Assembly: GCA_905147135.1 (NCBI GenBank)
Contig: LR990051.1
Coordinates: 19,993,115-20,057,114 of the forward strand
Direction of reading: 5' to 3'
From: Blastobasis lacticolella
Taxonomy: Eukaryota; Arthropoda; Insecta; Lepidoptera; Blastobasidae
DNA length: 64,000 nucleotides
In this document: piece by piece, positions 11,481-22,380 of the stretch
How the letters are laid out: each line of letters starts with the position of its first letter
Position numbering within the stretch: the first letter of the stretch is position 1
Translations under genes and position numbers: made by a program
The notes under the pieces: model-generated
What the model saw: the letters and a program-made list of their open reading frames with translations, nothing else
What the model was told of the DNA's origin: nothing
Database searches by the model: none

Positions 11481-12899
11481 TTAATTGATATTTGGCGGAT
11501 ATTAAGCAATCCTCAAATAGTGTCGAGTATTTTGAGTGGTGCTCTGGATGGAGTTATGCAGAGGTATTTCAGAATGAAAAAAAAAGACGAATTCTGCTGG
11601 CATGGAAAGGGGATCAATGATGACCTAGATCTTCCTCCGCCTTTTGATTTTTATCTCTGTCAAAAATTAGGCCAATGGATTTTATAAATAATTTTCCTAT
11701 TTTTTGCATTTTCCGCGGGAACCTGGTAGATTGATTTTCCATCTGCGGCATGCTTTTCACGTTTCCCATTCCTTGGGTTTGCTTGTTTCTTTTGGCTTCG
11801 GAGCGGTCAATTGAGTGCGGAGATATTGGTTTAATTTTGGTATCGGTTCGGTTCAAGGATTTTACATATATACAGAGGTCAATTCGTTTCGGTTCGGAAT
11901 TCGAATAGGGATTTTCTTGCAAAACACATGAGGTTCAGGGTATGTGCAAATGCGCGGCCAGATCACGGTACCGTGATAGTTGACCGTTTCCGGTGTTGGC
12001 GTGTACTGTGTATATATAGGCCCTGGGTAGTAAACAGAATAGAAATACACAGTGGTTTGTAGTGTCATCTACTTTTTTGCAAAGAGATTATAATAATCGC
12101 AACTGATTAATTAATTATGACTTTATTAGTAACAGTCTGTTTAAAATGAAGCACTACTAATGAAAACTCCTCCTACATTATTTCAAAAGTTTCGCCCAAA
12201 AACTCACGAAAGAATAATTTCATGTCTAAATAATTTAATGTAGATTAATGGTCTATAAATTGCGTCTAAATCTAGACGTACCTATTCTGGCTCGACTGCC
12301 TATGAATAAAATGGAGCAGACCAATCAATGGCTGGGTATTTTATAAGTTATTAGCTTATTTCCGAAGGTTCGAAACTTAGCATTATTAAAAAATTTCACG
12401 GGGCTTAAAAAAATCCCGATATCAAAAGTGCCTTTGTGTCCGTTGGAAGTGGAACTTTCTAGCTGTAAAAGAATAATCCAAATCGATTAATTACTTTCTG
12501 AGATTGAACGCTAAATCCAACGGACAGGGCACCTAATGGAAAGCAATTACTGTCGCCCATCATCAAGGGCATCGCTCGCAATAGTCCACTGCTCCACTGA
12601 GGCCGGTGAAGTGTTTTGATTCTCCAAAATAATCTAGTAACTCGAACTCCTTTAACCTTCCAACTAGGTATAATCGGTTGAGACAGATGTAGGTACAGAC
12701 CTGTTCAGCATTATGCTATAGATTTGTTGCTATAGGTATAGGGAATGGTTTACGACTTAGGTACTACCATACCTTAGTAGTCCTACCACTTCATTCTGTT
12801 CATCCTGTAAATACATAAATTAAATATTACCCGTGTAGTGCCCCAAACCCCAGTGCAATTTAAATAATGCCGTGCCATAGACATAAATTATTGTAAATT
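11481..12899. other. Non-coding stretch, nothing firm
   Basis: Contains a TATA-like 'gtgtatatataggccc' at about 12008-12023. The 150 bp before it look a little like the 3' half of an LTR, but no matching second LTR or coding region was found. Otherwise nothing recognised. Confidence 0.4.
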
Positions 12900-13265
12900 T
12901 TAGTGGTGTTCGTTCGTACATTTGGGCTTGAACAGTTAATAAGCTTTTCCGGGATAATGGAAGAGTTTTTTGTAGCAAAAGAAGCGCAGCGGTGTCTGAA
13001 GGCGAAGTGGCTGTGTCGGGCCGGAGGGCAGGCGAGGGGGAAGAGCTGGGAGGGGGGGACTATCCGATTTGCGTCCGCATTAAACATTCAGCGGCGGTAA
13101 CAAGCTCACGTTATAATCTTATAAAATTAGTTGCGGCCGATATCCCTCATCAATATCCGATATGGGCGCGGGTCCCTAAGGATATTAGGGATTAGGCGCT
13201 CCGGCAGCGGCGGGCATCAGTGTGATGCTGACACCAACGATTAGACGCACAGCGATTTTAAACTC
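12900..13265. promoter_or_regulatory. GC-rich, repeat-poor island, possible regulatory region
   Basis: GC-rich block at about 12985-13070, then 'gcggccgatatccc' and 'gatattagggattaggcg'. Short frames on both strands overlap it without recognisable domains. Called only from composition and lack of repeats. Confidence 0.28.
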
Positions 13266-13289
13266 CTACAAAAAATGTGGTTTGTTTTA

Positions 13290-13455
13290 TGTTTGACGTG
13301 TGTTTGTCTCTAGCATCAAACTTCCCGGTTTGCTTTAATTGAAAGCCACTTTTATCGAGATGGTTATTAGCTTCGTTTCATTGTAATCGATGTCAGTAGT
13401 TTAGGAGATATTTGAGTATAAGTATACTTGTTCGGGGGCTTTCCGAAGTTTTTCA
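13290..13455 (+). repeat. Dispersed repeat, family H
   Basis: The motif order 'ttgaaagccac', 'ttagcttcgtttcattgtaat', 'cagtagttta' and 'agtatacttgttcgggggc' recurs in diverged form at 39960-40150 and 61620-61800, all on the plus strand. Boundaries are uncertain and no coding frame is present. Confidence 0.6.
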
Positions 13456-13654
13456 GCCGGTGGGTTAGATTATGAAACTAGTAAGTGACATAAGAGCAGA
13501 TAGCCCTGTGATAGCGGTGACTATTGCCCATAACATTTACGATTCATGTATTTAAGTTTTATGTAATTAAAAATGCAGAACGACTAGTGTGTTGGTACTC
13601 TGAGGACTATGATGAAATGCCTTTAGTATGTTATTGCGATGGCTACTAGTTTTT

Positions 13655-13830
13655 TATACCAATAGAGGCTTGCATTTGACCGCAACTCACCTGATGGGAA
13701 GCGACGATAAGGTCGAAGATCACTCTTGATATTTTTTCTGCTTCAAACCGGACCCCAACACTACAAGCATTGTTGCTTGGCGGCAGGAATGGATACTTCC
13801 AAGCGGACTTCTCAGAAGTGCGCCTCAGGC
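13655..13830. repeat. Dispersed repeat fragments (families B and G)
   Basis: 'cacctgatgggaag' and nearby bases match the family B core, and 'cttcaaaccggac' with 'gcttggcggcag' matches 4975-5020. Heavily decayed. Confidence 0.5.
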
Positions 13831-13959
13831 TTGACAAAGTCCTACCTGATGTCTCTGAGCTCGAAAACTCTCTAATTCGTCGCTTGAATTTGTCAGTCTT
13901 TTCACATCGGATGAGTTCACGCATCACGAGCAGAGGTTCCGAGATGCTGCCGCTGTTTA

Positions 13960-14204
13960 ATTCACTATCAAACGGGTTGTCCGCTCGTTTGTCACCTTTT
14001 TTTCATAATGGCGGTCGTTTGACGGGTCGCCGGCGGCCGACGCGCGGCACAAAGGTTGAGGCCCCGAGGCCCGTTGGGACCCCCTGCCTCACCCCGCATC
14101 CCTCTCTAACCGCACTTTCATTATTCACCTTCTTCTTATTTTAATGATTCCTATTGGGCCCTCTAACGTATGAAATCACGTACGAATGTTCCCAACTTTT
14201 AATT
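13960..14204. other. Non-coding stretch with a GC-rich patch
   Basis: GC-rich at about 14000-14100. An open frame runs through it without recognisable domain; no repeat family seen. Confidence 0.35.
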
Positions 14205-14470
14205 TTATCGCCCCTAACAGCGGTGGCAGCTTGCTTGCGAGACCGATTACAGGAATTAAGCAACGCACGCCGATGCCAGTAATTTTACCGTACGTGCTCT
14301 GAGGCTGATTGAACTTTAGCACCGCAACGAGCTCGCCACTCGCTAGGTGTGCCTCGGAATACCGTATGCGAGGTTGACCGAGGTCGACCGCTGACAACCC
14401 TGAGACAGATGGAATTGTCTACGAAGCCGATTTACACACTGTGATGTATTTTTATTATTATTATTATTGT
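14205..14470 (+). mobile_element. 5S-rRNA-derived SINE, nearly complete
   Basis: The head resembles 5S rRNA: 'gcttgcgagaccgatta' then 'gaattaagcaacgc', close to the 5S box A region 'aattaagcagcg'. The shared body follows ('gcaccgcaacgagctcgcc', 'aggtgtgcctc', 'gaggttgaccgaggtc') and the element ends in a (TTA)n-rich tail. 5S-derived SINEs are known from Helicoverpa (family HaSE3, from memory). No target duplication was found. Confidence 0.8.
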
Positions 14471-15578
14471 CAATTTGCTCCGAGGCACTGGCACAAGGTA
14501 TAGTTCTTCAGTCTTCGTAATCAATATAATATGCGGGCGTTCAAATTTGAACTAAAATGTGGCAAGTGACTGAACGCGTACGTTAGTGTTTTAGATTTTT
14601 GAATATTTCCATTGAAAGCAGTTGGCAACAGCTATATTCGTAAACTTACTCATCAAAGGCCTCTATCTGTAGATTGCGTACTTAAAGAATATTAAACTCG
14701 GCATATTTTAATACATTAAATAAAAATCGGCATTTTAATCAATACAGCACTTTAATACCTCACAATAAAATTCCATAATTACTCACATTACTGGGAGCTA
14801 ATAACGGTGAAGCGAAATTACGTTAAGAAATTGAAACATAAAACATTCCAAGTGTCGGAATTTCCAAGACGGATATCTTGCCATTACGGCTGTCGACAAC
14901 ACGCGAACATCGTCGACATTCGACAAATACCTATAATAAAGGTACATGTTGCAATTCTTAATAGAATTGAAATGTAAAAAAATATCCAAAACTTAAATAG
15001 AAAGTTCCTATTTTGTCTAAGCATCAATAACCTTCTAAAACGAGAACATTCAATATGGCTTAGTGGCTAGCCAAATATAGCTAACATTCAAAAGGTATAA
15101 GTATCCTTATTTTAGAATATCTTAAATCGAATGGTATCATAGACCTATAATTTGATGTCGGTCGGAAGCGAAAATTTAACGTGACCTCAATACTTTTGTT
15201 GGGTATCAAGTTATTGTGTGAAAGATAATTGGGCACGTAGTATGAAATACCTACGGCCTAGTGTAATGAAACTTTATTGCTTTACAGACACACCACTCTA
15301 GTTTTAGATGATATGGGTACCAGTAGTTAATTGCCTAAAATAAGGTGCCCAAAAACACCAATCTGCCTTATGATTAATATGACTATTTTGTATGGTGATT
15401 ATAGAAATTCTATTTTTAAAACCAACTTTGTTTTTGTACATTTTGGGTTGCGCTCCATTACTTTCTGTACACTGGCTTTCCTACGTATACCTACATAGTT
15501 GTACACTAATGAAACGCATTGTCAACTGTCTATCTTTGGATAATGTCGTTGATTGTCCTTGTTCGTCTTTATAATGCA
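14471..15578. other. Non-coding stretch, nothing identified
   Basis: AT-rich, with no domain-bearing frame or repeat recognised. Confidence 0.45.
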
Positions 15579-15742
15579 ACCGGCACGCCTAGCACAAGTA
15601 TGCTTTCGCGTGCGACAATCGAGAAAAGGTGCTACATACGAGTAGATACAACTATCTCTTTAAGTTAGTATTGAGAGAAGGAAACGAAGGCTCTTTCGCG
15701 GCGCGAGCTATGCCGCAGACAAGCTTGTGCTAGTCATGCTGA
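15579..15742 (-). mobile_element. Fold-back element, copy 2 of a two-copy family
   Basis: The ends are inverted: 'cctagcacaag' on the left against 'cttgtgctag' on the right. The inside ('ttagtattgagagaaggaaac', 'ctctttcgcggcgcgag') matches the reverse complement of 62845-63001, so both belong to one family of about 160 bp. No coding capacity. Confidence 0.8.
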
Positions 15743-16104
15743 GTTTTAAGCTAGCAAAGCCTACAAATGTGGCACACGACGTCAATCGATTGTGTACGAG
15801 ACCGACGCAACGGTTTAATGTCCTCTCCGAAGCTCCGCGATAGTGTGATCTGTATTAGTGATTAGGAAAACTCATTAGCACGGAGTCCCGAGGGACACGA
15901 ATCCAGTCTGCGGAAATAGCTGCTAGTTTTCACCCACGCGCAGTTCGCATCTCTGTAAACATTCAACTGTCCCGCGGGATTCTATTATTTCTCCGTGACG
16001 TAGAGTAGCTTATGGCAATCGGGAATAACGTATCTTCCTATTAGTGAAGCAATTTTCAAAATTGTTTTGGTAGTAGGGTTTCGATACTACAGTGGCTTCT
16101 GAAT
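15743..16104. other. Non-coding stretch, nothing identified
   Basis: Moderate GC content and no recognisable gene or repeat. Confidence 0.4.
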
Positions 16105-16250
16105 AAAATGTGGATTTAAAAAAAAATGTATGATATCTTTCGTGGAGTGGAGACACCTGGCAACAAATAGGTTTATGTGGAAAATTGGGAGAGAGGCCTT
16201 TGCCCTGCATTGGGCATTGATTGCTCTCGTGGGATATTAAACAGTAAGTT
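16105..16250 (+). mobile_element. RTE-type LINE, decayed 3' end
   Basis: 'gagaggcctttgccctgcat' followed by 'tgggcattg' is a decayed form of the RTE 3' end. The coding sense (GREAFALHW) matches the end of the better copy at 16598-16738. Frameshifts are present upstream. Confidence 0.55.
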
Positions 16251-16591
16251 TGGCAGAATTTTCGGAAGGCATGCTCGGTCTGCAACCTGTATCACATCCT
16301 ACTCAATTTTACTAATACTATTCCAGTATATCTTGAAGTATTTTCCGTTTTAGTCTTCTGGCTCCATGTTCCTGCATAAGATCTGTTGCTAAATTGTTGG
16401 GATGGTCAGTTATTATTTTTTTGTATAATATGGTGTGGCGGAGAATTTCCTGTCGAAACGTATTTATTTTTCAATCGTGGTGGAGCTGTTTTGTGACAAA
16501 CCATGGGCGTTAGTTATCGTCCTCAACATTTTATTCTTGAATCTCTGTATTATTTCAATATGTATGAAATAATAGTAATAACTTTATATAT
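16251..16591. other. Non-coding stretch, nothing identified
   Basis: AT-rich, no gene seen. Confidence 0.4.
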
Positions 16592-16740
16592 TCTATATTA
16601 GCCCGAATCATCCCACTGCTGGGCAAAGGCCTCCCCCCGATTCCTCCACTCTTCACGATCAAGTGCCAATGTCTGCCAGTCACTATCGAAGGCCCGCAGC
16701 TCATCTGTCCATATTTTCTTGGGTATGCCACGACGTCGTT
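16592..16740 (-). pseudogene. RTE-type LINE, intact C-terminal codons only
   Basis: The minus strand reads KKIWTDELRAF, then DWQTLALDREEWRNRGEAF and AQQWDDSG followed by a stop at 16598-16600. This is the usual C-terminus of RTE polyproteins, downstream of the reverse transcriptase. About 47 codons are open, but everything upstream is absent, so this is a 5'-truncated copy. The sequence is less decayed than the other RTE pieces here. Confidence 0.85.
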
Positions 16741-17044
16741 TTTAAAAAAGGTCGTTTTTAAGGTTTTTAAAAAGAAATTCAAAATTATTGCACGTACACA
16801 TAACACATGTAAAACCATAAAAAGTCATTAACATAACACACACGTTCACGGGGAAAGTGCCTCGTGGGACAGCTCGTAAAAGTGTTTCACAGTCGGGAAT
16901 TCCACGTGTCCGAGCATCAAACAGATAGCTAACAGTAAATACGATTCCCTCGATAATTCTGCACAATTGTGTATTCACTTATCGTCATCAATTAATATTG
17001 CTGTAACACTCTGCTACTGTTGAGTTTCATTCGTAGAGATTTTC
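16741..17044. other. Non-coding stretch, nothing identified
   Basis: No gene or repeat recognised. Confidence 0.4.
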
Positions 17045-17232
17045 TAAAACTTGGAGATTTCAGGCGACTGAATGTGTAACCATGATCCTATCTGGTCGGG
17101 TTCCTCTGGTAGCAGGGTCATGGAGGTTAGATGGTAGTCGCTCTACGTACCTGATCTGTCAAATAACTGATCTGCTAAGGAGGACCCCTGGCTCTCGTGA
17201 GCGAGAGCATAACCGGGACATTAACACACGAA
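17045..17232 (+). mobile_element. tRNA-derived SINE, 3' half
   Basis: Begins in the SINE body ('ggcgactgaatgtgtaacc') and runs through 'catgatcc', 'tctggtcgggttcc' and 'gagagcataaccgggacatt'. The same order is seen in full copies on the minus strand at 27001-27359 and 63510-63873. The tRNA-like head is missing. Confidence 0.85.
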
Positions 17233-18109
17233 ATTGTTTTTATGCGTGCTCATGGGAACACGCTCCCATTGGATTTATTTTGAATTATAAACTCATCAAA
17301 ATAGATGAAATGTTCAAATATTTCAAGTCTCGCTAAGTGATTTTTCTACGGTAAAAAGTTGTGAGATAATCATCAAGCTAACGATTCGTTGTAGTCGTGG
17401 ATTTGTGCCGTATAGAGAAATAGCACTAGGTTTCAGGTCTTCACACTCGCTGCATCATAACCCACTCTGTACATATTATATTTAAACTACAAAACAATAT
17501 AGTTGATCAAAATCCTTTCTCTAGTTGTATGGCGACGGCCTAACAGACATCTCACTGTGTTACTCAGTGATAATAAAGCATTATTAGTATATATTAGTTA
17601 TTGGGTAAATTAATTACAAAAAAAATACAAATTTTTTCTCTTCATAATATTAGTATATATAAGAAGATAATAAGATAATAATAAGAAGATTGATATAAAT
17701 ACTAGAAATATTTTTTATGCTACTAGCGAGCAGACAACCCACCAGGATATTAATTTATTTACAGATGCACGTCACTGCACGTAGTCCTAGTTTGTCGTAG
17801 CACGTGTAGCAGCCGCGTAGCAAACTCGTAGCAAAGCCGTAGCCGCGTAGCAGACACGCAAAGTTCAAAGGAGGTAACTCGCACGGTAAAGCTGGCACAT
17901 CTGCGTCGCCGAATTACTAACCAACTAACTCAAGGCTGCAATATCGCCGACTCCAGAGCACAACTTCGTTCTATTTATTTCTTTGTTGTGTCTTCTATCT
18001 AAATATAGTATAAAACGAAGTCGCTTCCCGCCGTCTATCCATTTATGTACGTACGATTAGATATTTTAAACTATGCAATGGATTGTAATACGGATTTCAA
18101 CAATAAATC
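17233..18109. other. Non-coding stretch with a 'cgtagca' cluster
   Basis: At 17785-17865 the heptamer-like 'cgtagca' and its variants occur about seven times within 80 bp. The rest is AT-rich with no gene seen. Confidence 0.45.
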
Positions 18110-18235
18110 GCGTTATGTAACAGGAGGTACAGGTACCGCATCTGCTCCCCTTAGGTTGCAGATGTCCTGGACAACGGTGGCTACTTTTCATCAGGTGGAC
18201 CGTCCGTCCGTGTGCCTGCCTAGGCAATAAAAAAA
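18110..18235 (+). repeat. Retroposon-like repeat, family D
   Basis: Same motif order as 1995-2145: 'ggtaccgcatctgctcccc', 'cagatgtcctggac', 'tttcatcaggtgg', 'tgcctgcctaggcaataaaa'. It ends in an A-run and directly abuts the 5S-SINE piece at 18236. Confidence 0.75.
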
Positions 18236-18350
18236 CGCTAGTAATTGTGTAATGCCGTTGGCAAAGCAACGTTGACCAAGGTCGTCCACTGGGGATTCCG
18301 AGACTGGTTGAACAGTCGATTGGGACATGACGGTATACTTATTTATAATT
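18236..18350 (+). mobile_element. 5S-derived SINE, 3' part
   Basis: 'gttgaccaaggtcgtccact', 'gagactggttgaacag' and 'catgacggtatac' match the body and end of the family. The head is lost. Confidence 0.7.
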
Positions 18351-18460
18351 CAGGGAATATTTATCGGATTACTGAGGACTATTTAGTTTAAGAAAAATAT
18401 TGGTCGTAAAACATTTGATTAGGTTGCGTTGTTCAGCTATGTTATTAATAATATATATAT

Positions 18461-18530
18461 GAAGCGTCGGTGGCCTAGTAACGGTATCCGACTCGCAATG
18501 CGAGAGGTACCGGATGTGAAGTGTGATTTT
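18461..18530 (+). mobile_element. tRNA-derived SINE, head fragment
   Basis: 'gcgtcggtggcctagtaacgg', 'gactcgcaatgcgagaggta' and 'ccggatgtgaag' match the head at 46440, with a decayed box B. The body is absent. Confidence 0.75.
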
Positions 18531-19063
18531 TGGTGAGCAATATAATAAAACAGATCAGAATCAGAACAGACTCCCTCCATATATGTCAGATCGATATCAA
18601 CATAGGACAATCATATTGGGACTCTGAAGAGTCTAGATTCGCAAACTTTAGACCCGAAACACTTTAAGGCAAGTCGTAAATTGAAATCCACTTCAAAGTT
18701 TTGGAAAGACGAATAAGGTGCCCTGTAAATTTATAGACCTTCCCTCGCATTATTGGAAGAGAGGCGCCGATAAATTCCACGGCGATATTATATTAATGGG
18801 GGACCCGCGGCCCGCGATCGGGCTTTTAGTCATTTTTAGGGCGCAGTTTGATCTCCAGAAGGGACGATAAATTTTAGCCGTGACCAGTCTTGGTACACTG
18901 TTTTGGTATTTAGATATTTAGATGTTAGAACAAACAAAGAGTTGCAGGGAAGATAATTATTTGAAATTTAAACAAATCCCGACATCTTCTTGGCTTTATT
19001 TGGGAGGCAGCAAGACAGTTAATATTAATCTTTACGTAGTAAACAAAAAGTCACTTTTCGGCA
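18531..19063. promoter_or_regulatory. Repeat-poor stretch, possible regulatory element
   Basis: About 18715-18890 is repeat-free, with mixed GC and AT blocks ('ggcgccgataaattcc', 'ggacccgcggcccgcgatcg', 'acgataaatttt'), similar to conserved insect enhancers. No coding frame recognised. Confidence 0.25.
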
Positions 19064-19290
19064 CGCCAAGAAGATTGCCAAGAACGTGCACTGGTTTAGT
19101 GGCAGCGTGCTTGCGAGACCAATAACCAAGGTTAAGTAGCGCTCGCATAGTCCGGGAACTGGAGGGATGACTGTTTCGTACTTTGAGGCTAATCATCGTG
19201 TCTCCTTATACCAAGGTCTTTCGCAGGGGAACCGGATACTGGTTCAATAGTCTCTGAAGTCGATTGGCATTGTCGTGGATCTTCCAGCTG
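19064..19290 (+). mobile_element. 5S-rRNA-derived SINE, best-preserved head
   Basis: The head reads 'gtgcttgcgagaccaataac', 'ggttaagtagcgctcg', 'gtccgggaactggaggg', 'atgactgtttcg'. These line up with 5S rRNA box A, intermediate element and box C regions. The body is decayed ('ccaaggtctttcgc', 'gattggcattgtcgtgg'). Confidence 0.8.
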
Positions 19291-19384
19291 CAAACCGTTT
19301 TCATTACCTTCACAATGCGTTCGACTAAGGAATAAAACTCGTCGTCTAAGCACTCTTAGTTCTGTAGTGTTCCTTATTCGTTAA

Positions 19385-19490
19385 AATCTGGCCGCCTTCA
19401 AGGCTGCAATGAATATGCTGTTCCTAGCCAGGCATGCTCTATCTTCGGCCGCATCGTCACTTACCACCAGGCGAGATGGCGTGACGGAGA
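19385..19490 (-). repeat. Dispersed repeat, family G
   Basis: The reverse complement of 'ggcatgctctatcttcggcc' and 'cttaccaccaggcgagatgg' matches 46270-46345 on the plus strand. No coding frame. Confidence 0.65.
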
Positions 19491-19859
19491 TAAAAAAATC
19501 CTAGATCACGTGGATACCAACAAAGGTGAGTTCATAGAAAAGTTTTCCTGAACTTTCCAAATTTCCGGGAAACTTTTCCAATTTTGTTTGGTATAAACTT
19601 GAACGCGGATAAAATGCCAATTCGATCCCAATGTTTTCTAGTGATCCGCTTACCAATGAAGTTGGTTTACATTTGTTTGTTTGTCATAAAATGCGTAGTA
19701 CATACATATATTCATACAAAAAGCTCACGCCGTTGTCCCACATGGGCGGTAGGCAGAGACCCTGGACTTGGATTTGTATGTAATTTTTCATACAGAAAAT
19801 AATTGCAATTTCCACATTATTTCGTACACATTATGTAGGTCTTATCTACTGCAGAAAGT
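19491..19859. other. Non-coding stretch, nothing identified
   Basis: AT-rich, no gene or clear repeat boundary recognised. Confidence 0.4.
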
Positions 19860-20110
19860 CTATTTTTTTATCTTCTGTACAAAGTATGAAACAAAGTCGC
19901 TTCCCGCCGTCTGTCTGGATTTTAATGCGGTTTTCAGCTATAGCTAGAGTGAGTCAAGAGGAAGTTTATTAGTAAGATAAAAAGGGTATTTAGGGGTAAA
20001 GTAGGTGTAGGGTAGGAGTACGTGTAGGATAATGTACGGTAGGGGTAGGGGTACGGGTAGGATAATGTACGGTAGGGGTAGGGGTACGGATAGGACACCA
20101 GGAAAACGAA
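19860..20110 (+). repeat. Dispersed repeat (family E) with a 33-bp tandem pair
   Basis: Starts with 'acaaagtcgcttcccgccgt', also seen at 18017. At 20025-20057 and 20058-20090 two 33-bp units ('taggataatgtacggtaggg' plus 13 more) are identical except for the last base. Such elements are common in insect genomes. Confidence 0.7.
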
Positions 20111-20429
20111 GTCGCGCCGGGTCTACTAGTTCAATATAAAAGATAACGTCGCACCAAGCTGTTGTTACAACTGTTTGTTTTCCATCAAGCGGCCAGATTT
20201 TTACTCTATCGTATAAAAATCCGAAAATGTGAAGCTGTAAGAGTGAGTAAGACCGCATGCTATCTGTAGTCGGATTACGCCTCTTGATACTCTCAGCGAT
20301 CGCGATACGGCACTTCTAGCGAGTCTCTGAAGGCACTCGTTACTTGTGCAAATCCAATCAATATTTGATTTACTCGCTATTTGAATGAAAATTACCTCTG
20401 AAGGCCGAAATCTACATACAAATTGCAGG
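20111..20429. other. Non-coding stretch, nothing identified
   Basis: No gene or repeat recognised. Confidence 0.4.
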
Positions 20430-20770
20430 ATCAAACAAAAATTTCATTCGGGAATAGGGACGGGGTGGCGGCGCGGGGGGCGGCGCTCGGGCTTCACAGA
20501 AACAACCTTTTTAATCCCTGACGTTCCCAACAGGTTTTAAAGCAATAAAAGTTATGAAAAGCAACACATTTGTTTGTACCACTAAGGTGGAAAACAAGCG
20601 TAGGGACCGCTTTATGATAAGCGACACGTACCTGAAAAAATGTTGACTGAAACTTTCTAAAATCATGAATAAAGCATAATAATGGGCGCCCATTTATGTG
20701 TTTGCGAGCTTTCACACTGTTACTGGCGTGACAACACGATACAAAATGAAATAAAATGGCGGCGGATTGT
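20430..20770. promoter_or_regulatory. GC island followed by an AT-rich motif cluster
   Basis: A GC-rich patch (20455-20495) is followed by motifs of the posterior Hox/Caudal type: 'gcaataaaagttatg', 'ctttatgataagcg', 'catgaataaagcataataatg', 'cccatttatgtg'. No repeat family recognised. A possible enhancer, from motif density only. Confidence 0.3.
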
Positions 20771-21034
20771 ATCTATGCGCGTGTGTAGGTCAGGTACAAC
20801 AAAATAAATTGACAAGAAATTGTTATACCTTGCATGATTTACTTCTCTTTAGTGTAGAATGCCGAACGCATTTTCTGGGTCCGTGGGTAAGGGATATAAC
20901 ACTGCGGCAAGACCAATCTAGGCAGAAGCTAGACAGTTGATACTAATCCTTACCTAGTATAATATAAAGTCGCTTTTCGGTTGCGAGGGCGTGGTCTGAC
21001 GTCCGATTAAAGTCAGCTCGCCTACGCATCTAAA
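20771..21034. other. Non-coding stretch, nothing identified
   Basis: AT-rich, no gene seen. Confidence 0.4.
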
Positions 21035-21245
21035 AAGTGTCTTTATTTTATACTACTATAGCGACCCGCACTGGCTTGGCACGGGTAAAAACCTGAACAA
21101 ATTATACACCTAAACCTTTCTCATTAATCACTCCGTTTACTAATGGAAACCACATGAAAATCCGTTCAGTAGTTTTTAGGTTTATCGCGAACAGAAAGGC
21201 AAACAGACGCGTCGTGTAACTTGCTTTTATAATATGTAGTGTCTA
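21035..21245 (+). repeat. Dispersed repeat, 'cggcttcgcacggg' family
   Basis: 'tagcgacccgcactggcttg', 'gcacgggtaaaaacc', 'aaattatacacctaaacctt', 'catgaaaatccgttcagtag' and 'tttatcgcgaacag' match 54838-55035 part by part. This element type is widespread in insects; the class is not assigned here. Confidence 0.75.
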
Positions 21246-21544
21246 GCTGCCTCGATCGGCCCTGCCGCAATGTCAAGCTACACCTCGTATGGAGTGCCTT
21301 TTACCGTAGTCGACGGACGTTTACAATAGGTGCCGAGGGTATGCACACTCAAAGTGGTTTTTGTACTTAAACTCATTTATATCCTCTTGAAGAAGTAAAT
21401 GTTGTACTCACTTGGGAACCATAACCTAAAATATCTTATATTTATTTGTAAAGACGTTCCGCTAAACCACTAGACCTATTTCCAAGGAAAAAAGAAAATT
21501 ATATCCAATTTAAAAATGGCAAATGAATCAATCTGCACCTTTTT

Positions 21545-21760
21545 TTATATACCATTAAGTGGCAAACAAGCTTACGGCCTACCTGATGGGAAGTAGTCAC
21601 CGCAGCCTATGGACGTTTGCAATACCAGGGGCATCACCCACGAGTTGCCGACCCCGTAAAAACCTTTTTACCCCTTTCTTGAAGAACTCCATGTTGTACT
21701 CTTCAGGGAAAACCTCTCCACACATTCCACAACCTTAGTGTGCGCGGGAAAAAGTGGAAT
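21545..21760 (-). repeat. Family B retroposon-like repeat
   Basis: The plus strand begins with a T-run and 'ggcaaacaagcttacggcc', 'cacctgatgggaag'-type core, then 'gacgtttgcaataccagggg'. The T-run makes the A-rich 3' end lie on the minus strand. A second, more decayed relative lies just upstream at about 21290-21420. Confidence 0.7.
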
Positions 21761-21999
21761 ATGGATGTTTAAAACTACGAAAAAGACACGTAGTATTATA
21801 TTAAAGCCGTTGATTTATCAAAGATAAATGAAGTTGTAATCTCTATCTGTGTATAGCGGAAAGATATTTTAGACATAGACATAGACATTATTTATTTTGA
21901 CATCACAATACTCATAATACAAAACTCATGGAGCAAGTTACATTTGTATATCTAAATTTAACATAAGTATATATATTTCAAACTTATTCAATAAAAGCG
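21761..21999. other. Non-coding stretch; possible LINE 3' tail
   Basis: 'agacatagacatagacatta' with 'tttattttga' at about 21875-21900 looks like the tail of a minus-strand LINE. No coding part is attached. Confidence 0.35.
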
Positions 22000-22380
22000 A
22001 TTCGAATTTGGAGTATTTTCTGCATCTGTCTGTCTGTTTGTAAACCATATTTGTCTCTTAAAGCACGCAACGGATTTTAACGCAGTTTTCACCATCAATT
22101 AGATATTTTTTTCCGGAAAGTTTATTTGTATAGTACATGAATATTAAACTAAACTAATGGACCCGGGAGAACTACACCTACTTTACCCCTAGCTACACTT
22201 TTTCTTGCTTATAAACTTTCCTCTTGAATCACTCTATTTATTGTTGAAAACTGCATTAAAGTATTTTGCATTACCGTTGCGTAGTTTAAAAGATCTAGAC
22301 TATGTATAGTATAAAACAAGAATAGATGTATAGATAAATGCCAAGAAATCCCGCGCAAAGCCGGGGCAGGTCGCTAGTCT
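22000..22380 (-). repeat. Dispersed repeat, family E
   Basis: On the minus strand this starts 'actagcgacctgccccgg' (plus-strand end at 22377). It contains 'gcgtagtttaaaagatcta' and 'gttgaaaactgc' as plus-strand marks, and a facing partner 'cgcagttttcacca' at 22081-22096. Internal opposition suggests two fused copies. Confidence 0.55.

Noticed and set aside
11920..12070. Solo LTR with a TATA box
   Set aside because: No matching terminal repeats, target duplication or internal coding region was found.
19082..19190. 5S rRNA gene
   Set aside because: The 5S-like blocks are diverged, lack the full 5S length and are fused to a repeated body; it is a SINE head.
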